DNA from: CBDFKQ01 sp965248855
Lineage (GTDB): Bacteria; Bacteroidota; Bacteroidia; Cytophagales; 172606-1
Assembly: GCA_965248855.1 (NCBI GenBank)
Contig: CBDFKQ010000005.1
Coordinates: forward strand, 62,001 to 126,000
DNA length: 64,000 nucleotides
Direction: 5' to 3'
Shown here: piece after piece, positions 17,710 to 27,514 of the stretch
How the letters are laid out: each line of letters opens with the position of its first letter
Numbering within the stretch: position 1 is the stretch's first letter
Position numbers and translations under genes: made by a program
The notes under the pieces: generated by a model
The model's input: only the letters and a program-made list of their open reading frames with translations
The model's database searches: none
What the model was told of the DNA's origin: nothing

Positions 17710-17717
17710 CAAATTTA
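17710..17717 (-). promoter_or_regulatory. -7 box TAAATTTG of the PAP2-like gene
   Basis: An exact TAnnTTTG match on the minus strand, 40 bp before the start codon. No clear -33 element was found. Confidence 0.45.
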
Positions 17718-18018
17718 GAAATGTTAAAATATTTTTTTAAATGAGGGAGATCAGAAAACTGCTCTTTTCCTGAATGAATATTGTACATTACCTAACTCGC
17801 TAAAGTAAGTTGTAAATAAAACATACAGCCTGAAGCAAAGATATACTATTTCTGTATTATTGAAAAGCGACTTATAAAGGTCGAAATTGCGATAAAAATA
17901 GCAAAAATTAAGTCGACAATAATATAGGAGAAATAAAAGAAAACCTGCATCGGTTTACAATAGTTAAATTTTACTAAATGCAAAATGTTTATTAAAAAAT
18001 TATTTTGCAATTTGCATA
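17718..18018. other. Intergenic region between PAP2-like and serine hydrolase genes
   Basis: Divergent spacer. No gene, RNA or clear repeat was recognised in it. Confidence 0.4.
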
Positions 18019-19122
18019 ATGAGATTAATTAAAAACATTTTTATATTCTTTACAATTTCATTAACTTTTTTATCATGCTTACCTGCCAGATATGCATGGT
18101 ATAATTTTTCAGGAATAACCGATTATAAAATTTTTCCGTCGAGGCCGCTTCCGGCAAATAAAACTCCTTTTCATTTTATTGAAACTGAATCCTCAATAAA
18201 AAAGGAACCTTTTAAAATAAGGCACTTCCCATTAGACAGTTTGCTTGATAATACGCCTACGGTTGCATTTTTAATTATAAGAAATGATTCTATACTGTAT
18301 GAAAATTATTTTAAAAACTATAATAGAAGCTCAACAGTTGCTTCTTTTTCAATGGCTAAATCATATATTTCGGCCTTAATTGGTATAGCTGTTAATGAAG
18401 GCTTTATAACAAATGTAAATGATACCATCACAAAATACATCCCTGAACTTTCAAATAAAAAAGGTTTTAATAAAATAACAATAAGGCACTTATTACAAAT
18501 GACTTCAGGTATTAAAAGTTCTGAAAGTTATTATTCGCCATTTGGTTTAGCTGCAAGGATGTATTATGGGAGGCATTTAAGAAATATTATAACTCATTTA
18601 AAAACCGATTACGAACCGGGAACAAAATTTGCCTATCGGAGCATGAATACTCAATTGTTAGGTTTAATTTTAGAAAGATCGACAAAAAAGAATGTGACGG
18701 ACTATTTAAATGCAAAAATCTGGCAACCTTTAGGTATGGAGTATGATGCAAGCTGGAGCATTGACAAAAAAAATAACGGTCTCGAAAAAGCATTTTGTTG
18801 TATTAATGCAAGGGCAAGAGATTATGCCAAATTTGGAAGATTATATTTGAATAAAGGCAATTGGAATGGTAAGCAATTAATACCTGAAAGCTGGGTTAAA
18901 GAATCAACGAAAATAGATACCGAAGCCGGAAGTGTTTGGTACTATCAATATCAATGGTGGATAACCAACAAAAAACAACAAAATTTTGCCGCGAGTGGCT
19001 TACATGGTCAATTTATTTATGTTAATCCTTCAAAAAAGATAATCATAGTGCGCTTAGGTAAAGAAACAGGTAAAAATGTGAACTGGCACAAGGAGCTCGA
19101 AAAAATAGCTGCAGGATTGTAA
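18019..19122 (+). CDS. Lipoprotein serine hydrolase (class C beta-lactamase fold, NylB-like)
   Basis: A 367-residue protein with a lipoprotein signal (LTFLSC, Cys20). The nucleophile motif SMAK gives Ser111 and Lys114. The second motif is YRSMN from Tyr206, so the third position is Ser rather than the Asn of class C YxN; this variant is characteristic of 6-aminohexanoate-dimer hydrolase (NylB) relatives. A late HGQF (near residue 331) takes the place of the KTG/HxG box. It is probably a periplasmic esterase, amidase or peptidase, not a resistance enzyme. asnB follows 41 bp later but has its own -7 box. Confidence 0.85.
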   Translation: MRLIKNIFIFFTISLTFLSCLPARYAWYNFSGITDYKIFPSRPLPANKTPFHFIETESSIKKEPFKIRHFPLDSLLDNTPTVAFLIIRNDSILYENYFKNYNRSSTVASFSMAKSYISALIGIAVNEGFITNVNDTITKYIPELSNKKGFNKITIRHLLQMTSGIKSSESYYSPFGLAARMYYGRHLRNIITHLKTDYEPGTKFAYRSMNTQLLGLILERSTKKNVTDYLNAKIWQPLGMEYDASWSIDKKNNGLEKAFCCINARARDYAKFGRLYLNKGNWNGKQLIPESWVKESTKIDTEAGSVWYYQYQWWITNKKQQNFAASGLHGQFIYVNPSKKIIIVRLGKETGKNVNWHKELEKIAAGL

Positions 19123-19132
19123 TTCTAAATAT

Positions 19133-19140
19133 TACCTTTG
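19133..19140 (+). promoter_or_regulatory. -7 box TACCTTTG of asnB
   Basis: An exact TAnnTTTG match 23 bp before the asnB start, giving a leader of under 20 nt. Confidence 0.5.
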
Positions 19141-19163
19141 AATTAGAATAATCAAATATTTTA

Positions 19164-21017
19164 ATGTGTGGAATAACCGGTCTCTTTTCTCCAAAACAAC
19201 TTTTCTCAGAAACAGATCTTCGGAAAATGACGAGTTGCTTAAGCCATCGTGGGCCTGATGCAGAAGGCATTTTTTATAAAGGCATTTGTGGTTTAGGGCA
19301 CAGAAGGTTAAGTATTATCGATTTATCTGTTGAGGCCAACCAACCTATGTTGTCTGCAAATAAAAGATTTGTTTGCGTTTACAATGGTGAAATTTATAAT
19401 TTTCAAAAAATAAAATCTGAATTAGAAAAGAAAGGAATTTCATTTAAAACTTCTTCTGATACAGAAGTTTTATTGGAATTATTTGTTACTAAAGGCGTGG
19501 ATTTTGTAAAAGAATTAAATGGCATTTTTGCCATTGCTATTTATGATACAAAAGATAAAAAACTTTTTATTTTTAGGGATAGGTTGGGTATTAAACCATT
19601 ATTCTATTATTCCGATAAAAAAAATATTGCCTTTGCATCTGAATTAAAATCTCTTTTAACTCTTAATATTCCTAAAGAAATAAATCATGAAGCGATTGCA
19701 GATTTCCTTCATTTAGGTTATATCCCGGCACCTGATACTGTTTTTAATAATATTTATAAATTACCTTCCGGTCATTATCTGGAAATTTCAGAAAAAGAAA
19801 TATCGTTAAATCAATATTGGAATGCTGCAGATAATATTTTAACAAACGTTTTAGCGGATGAGGTAAAAGCTATTTCGGAATTAGATATTTTACTTAAAAG
19901 TGCTGTAAAACAACAAATGGTTGCTGATGTGCCACTGGGTATTTTTTTAAGTGGTGGAATTGATTCAAGTACGGTTGCAGCCTTGGCATCTCAAACATTA
20001 GAAAATAAAATTAAAACATTTTCTATTGGTTTTGAAGAAGAGAATTTTAATGAAGCACCTTTTGCGAAACAAGTCTCGGAACATTTAAAAACGGATCATC
20101 ATGAATTAATAATTACTAAAAAAGATGCTCAAAAATATATAACAGACCTTATCGATATTTTTGATGAACCCTTTGCAGATTCTTCAGCAATACCTACCAT
20201 GCTTGTTTCTCAAATGGCCGGTAAAGAAGTAAAAGTAGCTTTGAGTGGGGATGGTGGAGATGAATTATTTTTTGGTTATGGCACTTACAACTGGGCCAAA
20301 AGACTTAACAATCCTTTTCTACATTTTTTCGATAAAGAAATTTCTTCGCTTTTTAGTTTAGGAAAGAAAGATAAATTTAAAAAAGCAGGAAATATGTTTA
20401 ATTCACCCAAAGGCGATATTGCAAGCCACATTTTCTCTCAGGAGCAAGGTTTTTTTTCGCAAAAAGAAATTAATGGTCTTTTGATTAAAAAAGATGAACT
20501 GCCCCCTCACGACTATTACTTTAAAGATCCTAGAAATAGAAAGCTAAACGAAATGGAAAGGCAGGCGCTTTTCGATTTAAATTATTATTTGCAGGATGAT
20601 TTGTTGGTAAAAGTTGATCGTGCAAGTATGAAATTTGGTTTGGAAGTGCGTGTTCCGTTATTGGATCATAATGTTGTGGAATGGGCATTAAATCTTTCAC
20701 CGGATTTAAAATATAAAAATAATGACAGAAAATATTTACTTAAAAAAGTGTTGTATCAATACGTACCCGAAAAACTTTTTGATCGACCTAAAAAAGGTTT
20801 TGCCATCCCTCTGGCGCAATGGTTAAGGAGTGATTTTAAGTTTTTGATTGATGAATTCCTCGATGAAAAATTAATTAACAAGGCAGGAATAATTAAATAC
20901 GAAAAGGTAAAAATTTTAAAAGAAGCTTTTTTGAATGGCGATAATTTTATTTTTAATAAAATTTGGTTAATAATTGTTCTTCATCAATTTCTGAAAAAAT
21001 ATAATTTGAAAAAATAA
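19164..21017 (+). CDS. asnB: Asparagine synthase (glutamine-hydrolysing)
   Basis: A 617-residue enzyme. MCGITGLFS at the N-terminus supplies Cys2, the glutaminase nucleophile after Met removal, which fixes the start. The class II glutamine amidotransferase domain (residues 1-~190) has SHRGPDAEG, GHRRLSIID and VYNGEIYNF. The synthetase domain has the pyrophosphate loop LSGGIDSS near residue 260 and SGDGGDELFFGY. It makes asparagine from aspartate, glutamine and ATP; homologues also act in surface polysaccharide loci, but no such genes surround it here. Confidence 0.95.
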   Translation: MCGITGLFSPKQLFSETDLRKMTSCLSHRGPDAEGIFYKGICGLGHRRLSIIDLSVEANQPMLSANKRFVCVYNGEIYNFQKIKSELEKKGISFKTSSDTEVLLELFVTKGVDFVKELNGIFAIAIYDTKDKKLFIFRDRLGIKPLFYYSDKKNIAFASELKSLLTLNIPKEINHEAIADFLHLGYIPAPDTVFNNIYKLPSGHYLEISEKEISLNQYWNAADNILTNVLADEVKAISELDILLKSAVKQQMVADVPLGIFLSGGIDSSTVAALASQTLENKIKTFSIGFEEENFNEAPFAKQVSEHLKTDHHELIITKKDAQKYITDLIDIFDEPFADSSAIPTMLVSQMAGKEVKVALSGDGGDELFFGYGTYNWAKRLNNPFLHFFDKEISSLFSLGKKDKFKKAGNMFNSPKGDIASHIFSQEQGFFSQKEINGLLIKKDELPPHDYYFKDPRNRKLNEMERQALFDLNYYLQDDLLVKVDRASMKFGLEVRVPLLDHNVVEWALNLSPDLKYKNNDRKYLLKKVLYQYVPEKLFDRPKKGFAIPLAQWLRSDFKFLIDEFLDEKLINKAGIIKYEKVKILKEAFLNGDNFIFNKIWLIIVLHQFLKKYNLKK

Positions 21018-21091
21018 TTTTCAACTAAAAATGTTTAAATCTTAAATATTAACTATAGTTTAATTTTTAAGTATAATAGATTTTTATAAAT

Positions 21092-22165
21092 ATGAGTTCC
21101 CAAAACACATCAGTAATAAAAATAGATACTGCTTCAGGCAAAAGCTTAAATAAGCAACAACAACAATTTAATACCTATACTGCAAAAATTGAAAATTTAA
21201 AATCAGAAATTGTTGAAACCAAACACCAACTAGACGAAGCAAATGCGCGGATTGTAAAAGAATTGTTGCCAATAGATAATCAAATTATTCAAGGTAATTT
21301 GAACATGCTTGAAATACTGGACAGGCAACACGACAGCAATAATTTTAAGAAGCCTCAAAAGAAAATAATTGCCGGAATGATCCTTGACATTGCAACGCAC
21401 TTAGTTTTAGATCGTAATAATAAAGATGCAATAAAATATTTTGATAAATACAATGATGAAAGTTTTGAAGAAATTGCCAAACAAGCGGAAGTTGATGAAA
21501 AAGAATTTTTAAAATTTTATGCCAAACAACACAAAATAAATTTAGATGACATTGATTCATCGGAAGATATGGCAGAACATTTGGAAGAAAAAATAAAAGA
21601 AAAGTTTGAACAACAAAGCCGAAAAAAAATCAGTACCAAGTCTAAGGCACAAATAGACAGGGAGGAAAAGAAAAAAGAAAAAGAAAAAAATATACATCAA
21701 ACAGCAAGATCTGTTTATTTAGAACTTGTAAAAGAATTTCACCCGGACCTTGAAACTGATGAAGAGGAAAGAAAAAGAAAAACTGAAATTATGAAGAACA
21801 TAACCCTTGCTTACGAAAAAAAGGATTTGTTTGAATTATTAAAACTTCAGTTGGATTACCTGCAAATCAACAGCAACAGCATGAGTAAACTGGCTGAACT
21901 GGCTGAAGAAAAAATAAAATACTTTAATCATGTGTTGAAAGATCAAATAAAAAACCTTCAATCAGAATTTTCAGAATTAATTGGAGAACCAAGTACTTAT
22001 TATAAATTAAGCTTTTATGATCGCTATTGCGGAACCAGAAAGGAAATGGATACTAAGTTTAAAAAAGAAAAAAGAGAGTTAAAATCTGTATTAAAACATT
22101 TCAATCAGCAAATAGACATATTTAGAGATACTGATGAACTTGATATGTATTTGAAAAAAAAGTAG
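21092..22165 (+). CDS. J-domain-like coiled-coil protein
   Basis: A 357-residue, highly charged, helix-rich cytoplasmic protein without signal peptide. Residues about 205-255 contain a J-domain-like segment: ARSVYLELVKEFHPDLE with the diagnostic His217-Pro218-Asp219 tripeptide, followed by a helix with NITLAYEKKDLFELL. The regions around it are Lys/Glu-rich coiled coils. J domains stimulate Hsp70 (DnaK) ATPase; here zinc-finger and C-terminal DnaJ domains are absent, so it would be a specialised co-chaperone. Its client is unknown. It is followed by a strong terminator shared with ileS. Confidence 0.75.
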   Translation: MSSQNTSVIKIDTASGKSLNKQQQQFNTYTAKIENLKSEIVETKHQLDEANARIVKELLPIDNQIIQGNLNMLEILDRQHDSNNFKKPQKKIIAGMILDIATHLVLDRNNKDAIKYFDKYNDESFEEIAKQAEVDEKEFLKFYAKQHKINLDDIDSSEDMAEHLEEKIKEKFEQQSRKKISTKSKAQIDREEKKKEKEKNIHQTARSVYLELVKEFHPDLETDEEERKRKTEIMKNITLAYEKKDLFELLKLQLDYLQINSNSMSKLAELAEEKIKYFNHVLKDQIKNLQSEFSELIGEPSTYYKLSFYDRYCGTRKEMDTKFKKEKRELKSVLKHFNQQIDIFRDTDELDMYLKKK

Positions 22166-22172
22166 AATTATC

Positions 22173-22213
22173 AAAAATGGGTAAAACGAATTTAATTTGT
22201 TTTACCCATTTTT
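22173..22213. terminator. Bidirectional terminator between the J-domain gene and ileS
   Basis: Perfect 15 bp stem (22173-22187 with 22199-22213; core ATGGGTAAAAC), 11 nt loop, A and T runs at both ends. It serves two convergent genes. Confidence 0.9.
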
Positions 22214-22229
22214 AATCAAAATTTATATT

Positions 22230-25200
22230 TTAAACTACTTCCAATTTTACTTTTAAAACAAATTCATCCATTTCTAAATCTACAGATTTATCTAATTTAG
22301 GTTGAACTTCTAAATTTAATGCCTGCGTTTCATTACAGATATATTCAAGATTGTTAAATAAGGCACCACTTATAAAAGGATCAAATTCTTCAAAAGTTAA
22401 TTTAATTTTATCCTGTACATCCAAGCCACTGTCTTTTCTTAAATTTTGAATTCTATTTACCACATCTCTGGCAATTCCTTCCTGTTTTAATTCGTCGGTT
22501 AATGAAATATCAAGTGCAACAGTTAATCCGTTTTCATTAGCAGAAACCCAGCCCGGAATGTCTTCTGAGGAAATTTCAACATCTTCTAACAGTATTGAGA
22601 AATTTGTATTTTGTATTGAGATGGTAGCACTTCCTGTTTTTTCCAGTTCAGCAATTTGATCTTTTGTAAAAGAATTAATGGCTGCGGCCACATCTTTCAT
22701 TTGTGCTCCTGCCTTTTTTCCTAAACTTTTAAAATTAGGTTTTATTTTTTTAACCAATATCCCGGATGCATCATCCAAATATTCAAGTTTTTTAATATTT
22801 ACTTCAGCTAAAATTAATTCTTTTACAGGTTCAAGTTGTCTTTTAATTTCATCATTTAAGGCCGGTATTAATATCCTGCTCAAAGGTTGACGAACTCTTA
22901 AATTATGTTTTTTACGAAGGGAATGAACCAAAGAAGATGTTCTTTGAGCCAACTCCATCGATTTTTCTAATTCTATATTAATGCAATCTTTATCCGCTTC
23001 TATCCAATCTGTTAAGTGGATAGAAATCTTATGATTTAAAGGATTATTAACCGTTAAATTTTTATATAACCAATCTCCAAAAAACGGTGCAATAGGGCTG
23101 ATTAATTGTGAAACAGTAAACAAGCATTCATATAATGTTTCGTAAGCGGCTTTTTTATCTTCCGTCATTGTTCCTTTCCAAAAACGCCTGCGAGATAAGC
23201 GAACATACCAGTTTGAAAGTTGGTCGGTTACAAAATCCTGAATGGCACGCGCAGCTTTTGTAGGTTCATAATCTTCATAAGCCGATTCAACTTCTATTAT
23301 CAATGATTGAAGTTTAGAAATAATCCACTGATCTAATTCTGTTCTTTCCTTTACAGGAACAACTTTACCGGGATCCATTTCAAAACTATCCAAATTGGCA
23401 TAAAGCACAAAAAACTGATAGGTATTATAAAGCGTTCCGAAAAACTTTCTTTGAACTTCTACAATACCTTCTAAATCAAATTTTAAATTATCCCACGGGT
23501 TTGCATTTTCAACCATGTACCAACGTGTAGCATCAGGACCGTATTTTTTTAATGTTTCGAAAGGGTTAATTACGTTTCCCTTTCTTTTCGACATTTTTTC
23601 TCCGTTTTTATCAAGCACAAGGCCTGTCGATACCACATTTTTAAATGCAACATTATCAAATAGTAATCCTGAAATGGCATGCAGGGTATAAAACCATCCA
23701 CGTGTTTGATCTACCCCTTCCGAAATAAAATCTGCCGGAAAATTTTGTTCAAATATTTCTTTATTTTCAAATGGATAATGCCATTGTGCATACGGCATTG
23801 CACCTGAGTCAAACCAAACATCGATTAAATCTGCTTCGCGCGTCATCACTTTTCCGGTTTCAGAAATTAAATAAGTTTCATCCACATATGGCCTGTGAAG
23901 ATCTTCCTTGCCTTGCTTTAAAAGATTTAAATATTCTTTATTTTTTGTTGCTTTATCTTCCGATAAAATATTTTTTCCTAAAGCAAATATAATTTTATCT
24001 TCCAATTCCTGAATTGAACCAATGCAAATTTCTTCCGTTCCGGCTTCTGTTCTCCAAATAGGCAATGGCGTTCCCCAATATCGGCTTCTGGATAAATTCC
24101 AATCCACCATATTTTCAAGCCAATTACCAAATCTTTTAGTACCAGTGCTTTCAGGTTTCCAATTTATTTTTTTATTATTTTCAACTAAATGATCTTTCAT
24201 TGCAGTTGTCCTGATAAACCAACTATCAAGCGGATAATATAAAATCGGTTTATCTGTTCTCCAGCAATGCGGATAAGTATGTTCGTATTTTTCTACTTTA
24301 AATGCTTTGTTCTCTTCTTTTAGTTTAATAGAAATTAATACATCTGTTGATTTAAAACCTTCAGCACTTTGTACTTCATCACTTTCATATTCTGCTTTTA
24401 CAAATTTCCCTGCAAAATCAGTAATCTCATTTACAAACCTGCCTTGTTTATTTACAATAGGTACATCTTTACCGAACTCATCTTTAACCATTATGGCAGG
24501 TATTCCTGCATCAGAAGCAACGCGAAAATCGTCTGCTCCAAATGTTGGTGAAGTATGCACAATTCCTGTTCCATCTTCCGTACTAACAAAATCACCGGGA
24601 ATAACTCTGAAAGCTGATTTATCCGGTTTTATGTACGGCATTAATTGTTCATATTCCACATCTAAAAGATCGCTCCCTTTAAATTCGGCAACTATTTCCC
24701 ATGGAATAAGTTTATCTCCTCCTTTATAATTTTCAAATTTAATTTCCTTTGCTTTTTCCGAAAAATATTTACCCAATAAATCTTTAGCTAAAATTACATG
24801 GCCGGGGATAAATGTGTATGGGTTAAAGGTTTTAACAGATACATAAGTAATATTTTTACCTACTGTTAAAGCAGAGTTTGCCGGCAACGTCCATGGTGTG
24901 GTTGTCCACGCTAAAATATAAACACCTTCGTGCGAGTCAATTCCTTTAAATAAAAAACCGGATTTTGAATTTTTTATTACTTTAAATTGAGCGACGATGG
25001 ATGTATCTCTTACATCTTTATAAGTGCCGGGTTGATTAAGTTCATGCGAACTCAAACCTGTGCCTGCTGCAGGTGAATAAGGTTGAATAGTATATCCTTT
25101 GTATAGTAAACCTTTTTCGTAAAGTTGTTTTAGCAACCACCAAAGTGTTTCGATGTATTCATTATGATAGGTTACATAAGGGTTTTCCAAATCCACCCAA

Positions 25201-25626
25201 TAACCCATTTGTTCTGTCATTTCTTGCCATTGATCAGTAAATTTCATTACTGCTTCACGGCATTTTTGATTATATTCAGCAATACTTATTTTTTTACCAA
25301 TATCCTCTTTTGTAATCCCTAATTCTTTTTCAACCTGCAATTCAATAGGCAAGCCGTGCGTATCCCATCCTCCTTTTCTTTTTACCCGGAAACCTTTTAA
25401 TGTTTTATACCTGCAAAAAATATCTTTAATAGTGCGTGCCATTACGTGGTGAATACCGGGAGTTCCATTGGCAGAAGGCGGACCTTCAAAAAAAGTAATT
25501 TGGTTAACTTGGCTTTCCTTCGCGGGTACTTATAGATTTTTCAAAAACATTATTTTCTTTCCAAAATGAAAGTTGTTTTTCGGCAATTTGGTTATAGTCT
25601 AAACCTTTAAATTCAGGGTATTTCAT
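22230..25626 (-). CDS. ileS: Isoleucyl-tRNA synthetase, with a frameshift near the N-terminus
   Basis: The uninterrupted frame (22230-25442) encodes 1070 residues of class I IleRS: WDTHGLPIELQVEKELG, the KMSKS-like GEKMSKRKGN, editing domain and anticodon-binding region. The true start is the ATG at 25626 (MKYPEFKGLDYNQIAEKQ). That frame runs to STREGKPS and meets a TAA at 25504-25506. The following frame reads ITFFEGPPSANGTPGIHHV, the segment with the HIGH-type ATP-binding site. The total is 3n+1 nt, so one or seven extra bases are present at about 25500-25510. A protein begun at 25442 would lack the HIGH motif and be inactive. As the gene is essential, a sequence error, a second copy or recoding must be considered. 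Confidence 0.88.
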
Positions 25627-25703
25627 ATCAGCGCACATTGTTTTTATAGAAATTAAAAAATAATTTTATATAAAAACATTTTTAAAATTTTATAACAGAG
25701 GCG

Positions 25704-25711
25704 CAAAGGTA
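25704..25711 (-). promoter_or_regulatory. -7 box TACCTTTG of ileS
   Basis: An exact TAnnTTTG match on the minus strand (TACCTTTGCGCC), 78 bp before the ATG at 25626. The extension GCGCC is shared with the dksA-like gene's -7 box. Its position supports 25626 as the real start. Confidence 0.5.
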
Positions 25712-25876
25712 AAAAAAATCGTTGTTATTTTTTTTTAATAGGATTTATTGTTGATGAATAGGATGTGTATGATTTTATATTATATAGAAATACGAATTCT
25801 AAAAATCTAATGTTCATAATGAAGTAAATATTTAATTTAGTACGGAAGTAGATTTAGAACAGTTTTAAATTTATAA

Positions 25877-25945
25877 ATTATCAATATACCGATATCTACT
25901 TATCAATAATTTAGTTTATTTGAATGAAAATGACGAAATTTGATT
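25877..25945 (+). promoter_or_regulatory. AT-rich element upstream of coiled-coil paralogue 1
   Basis: Contains TTATCAATATACCGATAT and a second TATCAATA, then AATGACGAAATT. The same order (ATATCAA/TTGATAT-type sequence, then AATGACGAAATT, then the gene) is found upstream of the paralogue at 57433-57978, which suggests shared control. The rest of the 340 bp spacer holds only the ileS promoter. Confidence 0.45.
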
Positions 25946-25966
25946 ATACAAAAAACGATAAAAATC

Positions 25967-26500
25967 ATGCTTAATCAATTTGCTGCCATCGAAAATGCTT
26001 TAATGAAATTAACTCTTAAGCAAAAGAATTTCATATACCGGATCGCAAGATTAGAATACAGAATTTATAAAAGTTTAATAAAATTAAATGAAGTGAATGT
26101 GCTTATTGATGAAGAAGAGAAAAATATAATATCGTGGAATGCGGCCATTAAAGCAGTCGGAGAAGGAAAAGTGGCAGAAAAATTAATAACCTGGAAGATA
26201 AAAGCAGAATACAAACTTTTTAAACTTAAGCTGCGGAAAAATAAAATTGATATTATCAAACTGATATTAAATCAATCTAAACTGGAACAATTAAAACAGG
26301 CACTCATTGCCATAGAAACAGATATTGAAAAAATTAAAATGCAAAAACAAGGTTTTGCGGTAATTGAGATAAATAAAATTGAACCACATAAAGACAGTAT
26401 TTTCGAATCGTGGGAAAGGTTCAGGCAGATAAAAGACGAGAACCCTGTCAATCAATCCATAAAAGCTTTTTTGAAAGAGCATCTCAAAATGGCTTCTTAA
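25967..26500 (+). CDS. Orphan coiled-coil protein, paralogue 1
   Basis: A 177-residue cytoplasmic protein starting at the ATG 25967 (MLNQFAAIENALMKL); a TTG at 25940 would extend it but does not match the paralogue at 57433-57978. It is Lys/Glu/Ile/Leu-rich, almost certainly all helical with long coiled-coil stretches, and has no signal peptide or recognised motif. The two paralogues align over their whole length: RLEYRIYKSLIKLNEVN, WKIKAEYKLFKLKLRKNKIDIIKLI and NQSKLEQLKQAL are nearly shared, as is an ENPVNQSIKAFLKE tail ending in MAS. Conservation over the full length indicates a real gene family. Function is unknown. Confidence 0.8.
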   Translation: MLNQFAAIENALMKLTLKQKNFIYRIARLEYRIYKSLIKLNEVNVLIDEEEKNIISWNAAIKAVGEGKVAEKLITWKIKAEYKLFKLKLRKNKIDIIKLILNQSKLEQLKQALIAIETDIEKIKMQKQGFAVIEINKIEPHKDSIFESWERFRQIKDENPVNQSIKAFLKEHLKMAS

Positions 26501-26521
26501 AAAAATGATTGAAAGATCTGT

Positions 26522-27514
26522 TTAATTCAATTTTGAATAAATCTTTTCAACACATTTCAGTGCATCATTAAATCTTTTTTCGAAATCTCCTGAAATGATT
26601 TCAAAATTTAATCTTCGTTTTATTAATTCGCTTTTAATAATTTCAAATTGCTTTTCGCGGATGTTTTTATAATTTCTTGTTCCGTCGTCGACCCATTCAA
26701 TATCCGGGGAAAGCAATAAATATAAATCTGCTTTCTGGCGGGCTTGATGGTTGGCTTCTATTATCCACTCCGGACAGGTATTAAAATAAATTTCACTCCA
26801 TATTTCTGTTACTATTAAATCTGTATCCAAAAAAAGAATTTTATTTGCTTCCAATAATGCTTTTTCTTCTAATGCCAAATGACCGCCTGCAATGTGCGAA
26901 ATTCCCATTTCATCAAAGTGAGGCATAGCTTTTTCATAATATTCACGGCCATATTCCGGCATCCATGTTGTATTAAAATGCTTTGCTAATTTTTCTGCCA
27001 ATACGGATTTCCCAACAGACTCCGGACCGGTTAAAACAATTTTCTTTTTATAAAATGGTTTTACTACATCAGGAATAAAATCCCAGTATTGAAATGGATT
27101 TTCTCTAATAAAACGCGCTGAAACCGGATAGCTTTCACGTTTTAAATCTATTAAAATATGTTTTATGCCAAGCTTGTTTTCCAAATCAAAACCATATTGT
27201 TCGGAACTGAAAAATATACCGGGTTTTTCAGGCAAGTTCCTGGCAAAAGTACCTTTCCATATATTCCAAAAACCCGGGTGTTCAATCGGTTCTTGAGGGT
27301 TTTCGTCAGTTATATGGATTATTTCAATGTTTTTATCTAGTTTAAAAATATTTTTTAACCAATTATATCGCAGATATCCGGGTATGCTTTCTTTTTCGAT
27401 AGAGCACATCAATACATACATTTTCTCTACTTGCTTTGCGCCTTCTCTTATTAAATGCAAATGCCCGTTATGTGGCGGCATAAACTTACCCAACGTGAAA
27501 CCAACTTTATTCAT
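26522..27514 (-). CDS. nadR: NadR-type NMN adenylyltransferase / ribosylnicotinamide kinase
   Basis: A 330-residue two-domain enzyme. The N-terminal nucleotidyltransferase has GKFMPPHNGH (residues 9-18, HxGH-type active site). The C-terminal kinase has the Walker A GPESVGKS near residue 162 and MPEYGREYYE. It would phosphorylate nicotinamide riboside and adenylate NMN to NAD. The DNA-binding domain of enterobacterial NadR is absent. Its ATG shares a base with the stop of the upstream TonB receptor (TAATG), so the two are translationally coupled; this suggests the receptor imports a nicotinamide nucleoside or related precursor. No pnuC gene lies in the window. Confidence 0.9.
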   Translation of the reverse strand: MNKVGFTLGKFMPPHNGHLHLIREGAKQVEKMYVLMCSIEKESIPGYLRYNWLKNIFKLDKNIEIIHITDENPQEPIEHPGFWNIWKGTFARNLPEKPGIFFSSEQYGFDLENKLGIKHILIDLKRESYPVSARFIRENPFQYWDFIPDVVKPFYKKKIVLTGPESVGKSVLAEKLAKHFNTTWMPEYGREYYEKAMPHFDEMGISHIAGGHLALEEKALLEANKILFLDTDLIVTEIWSEIYFNTCPEWIIEANHQARQKADLYLLLSPDIEWVDDGTRNYKNIREKQFEIIKSELIKRRLNFEIISGDFEKRFNDALKCVEKIYSKLN

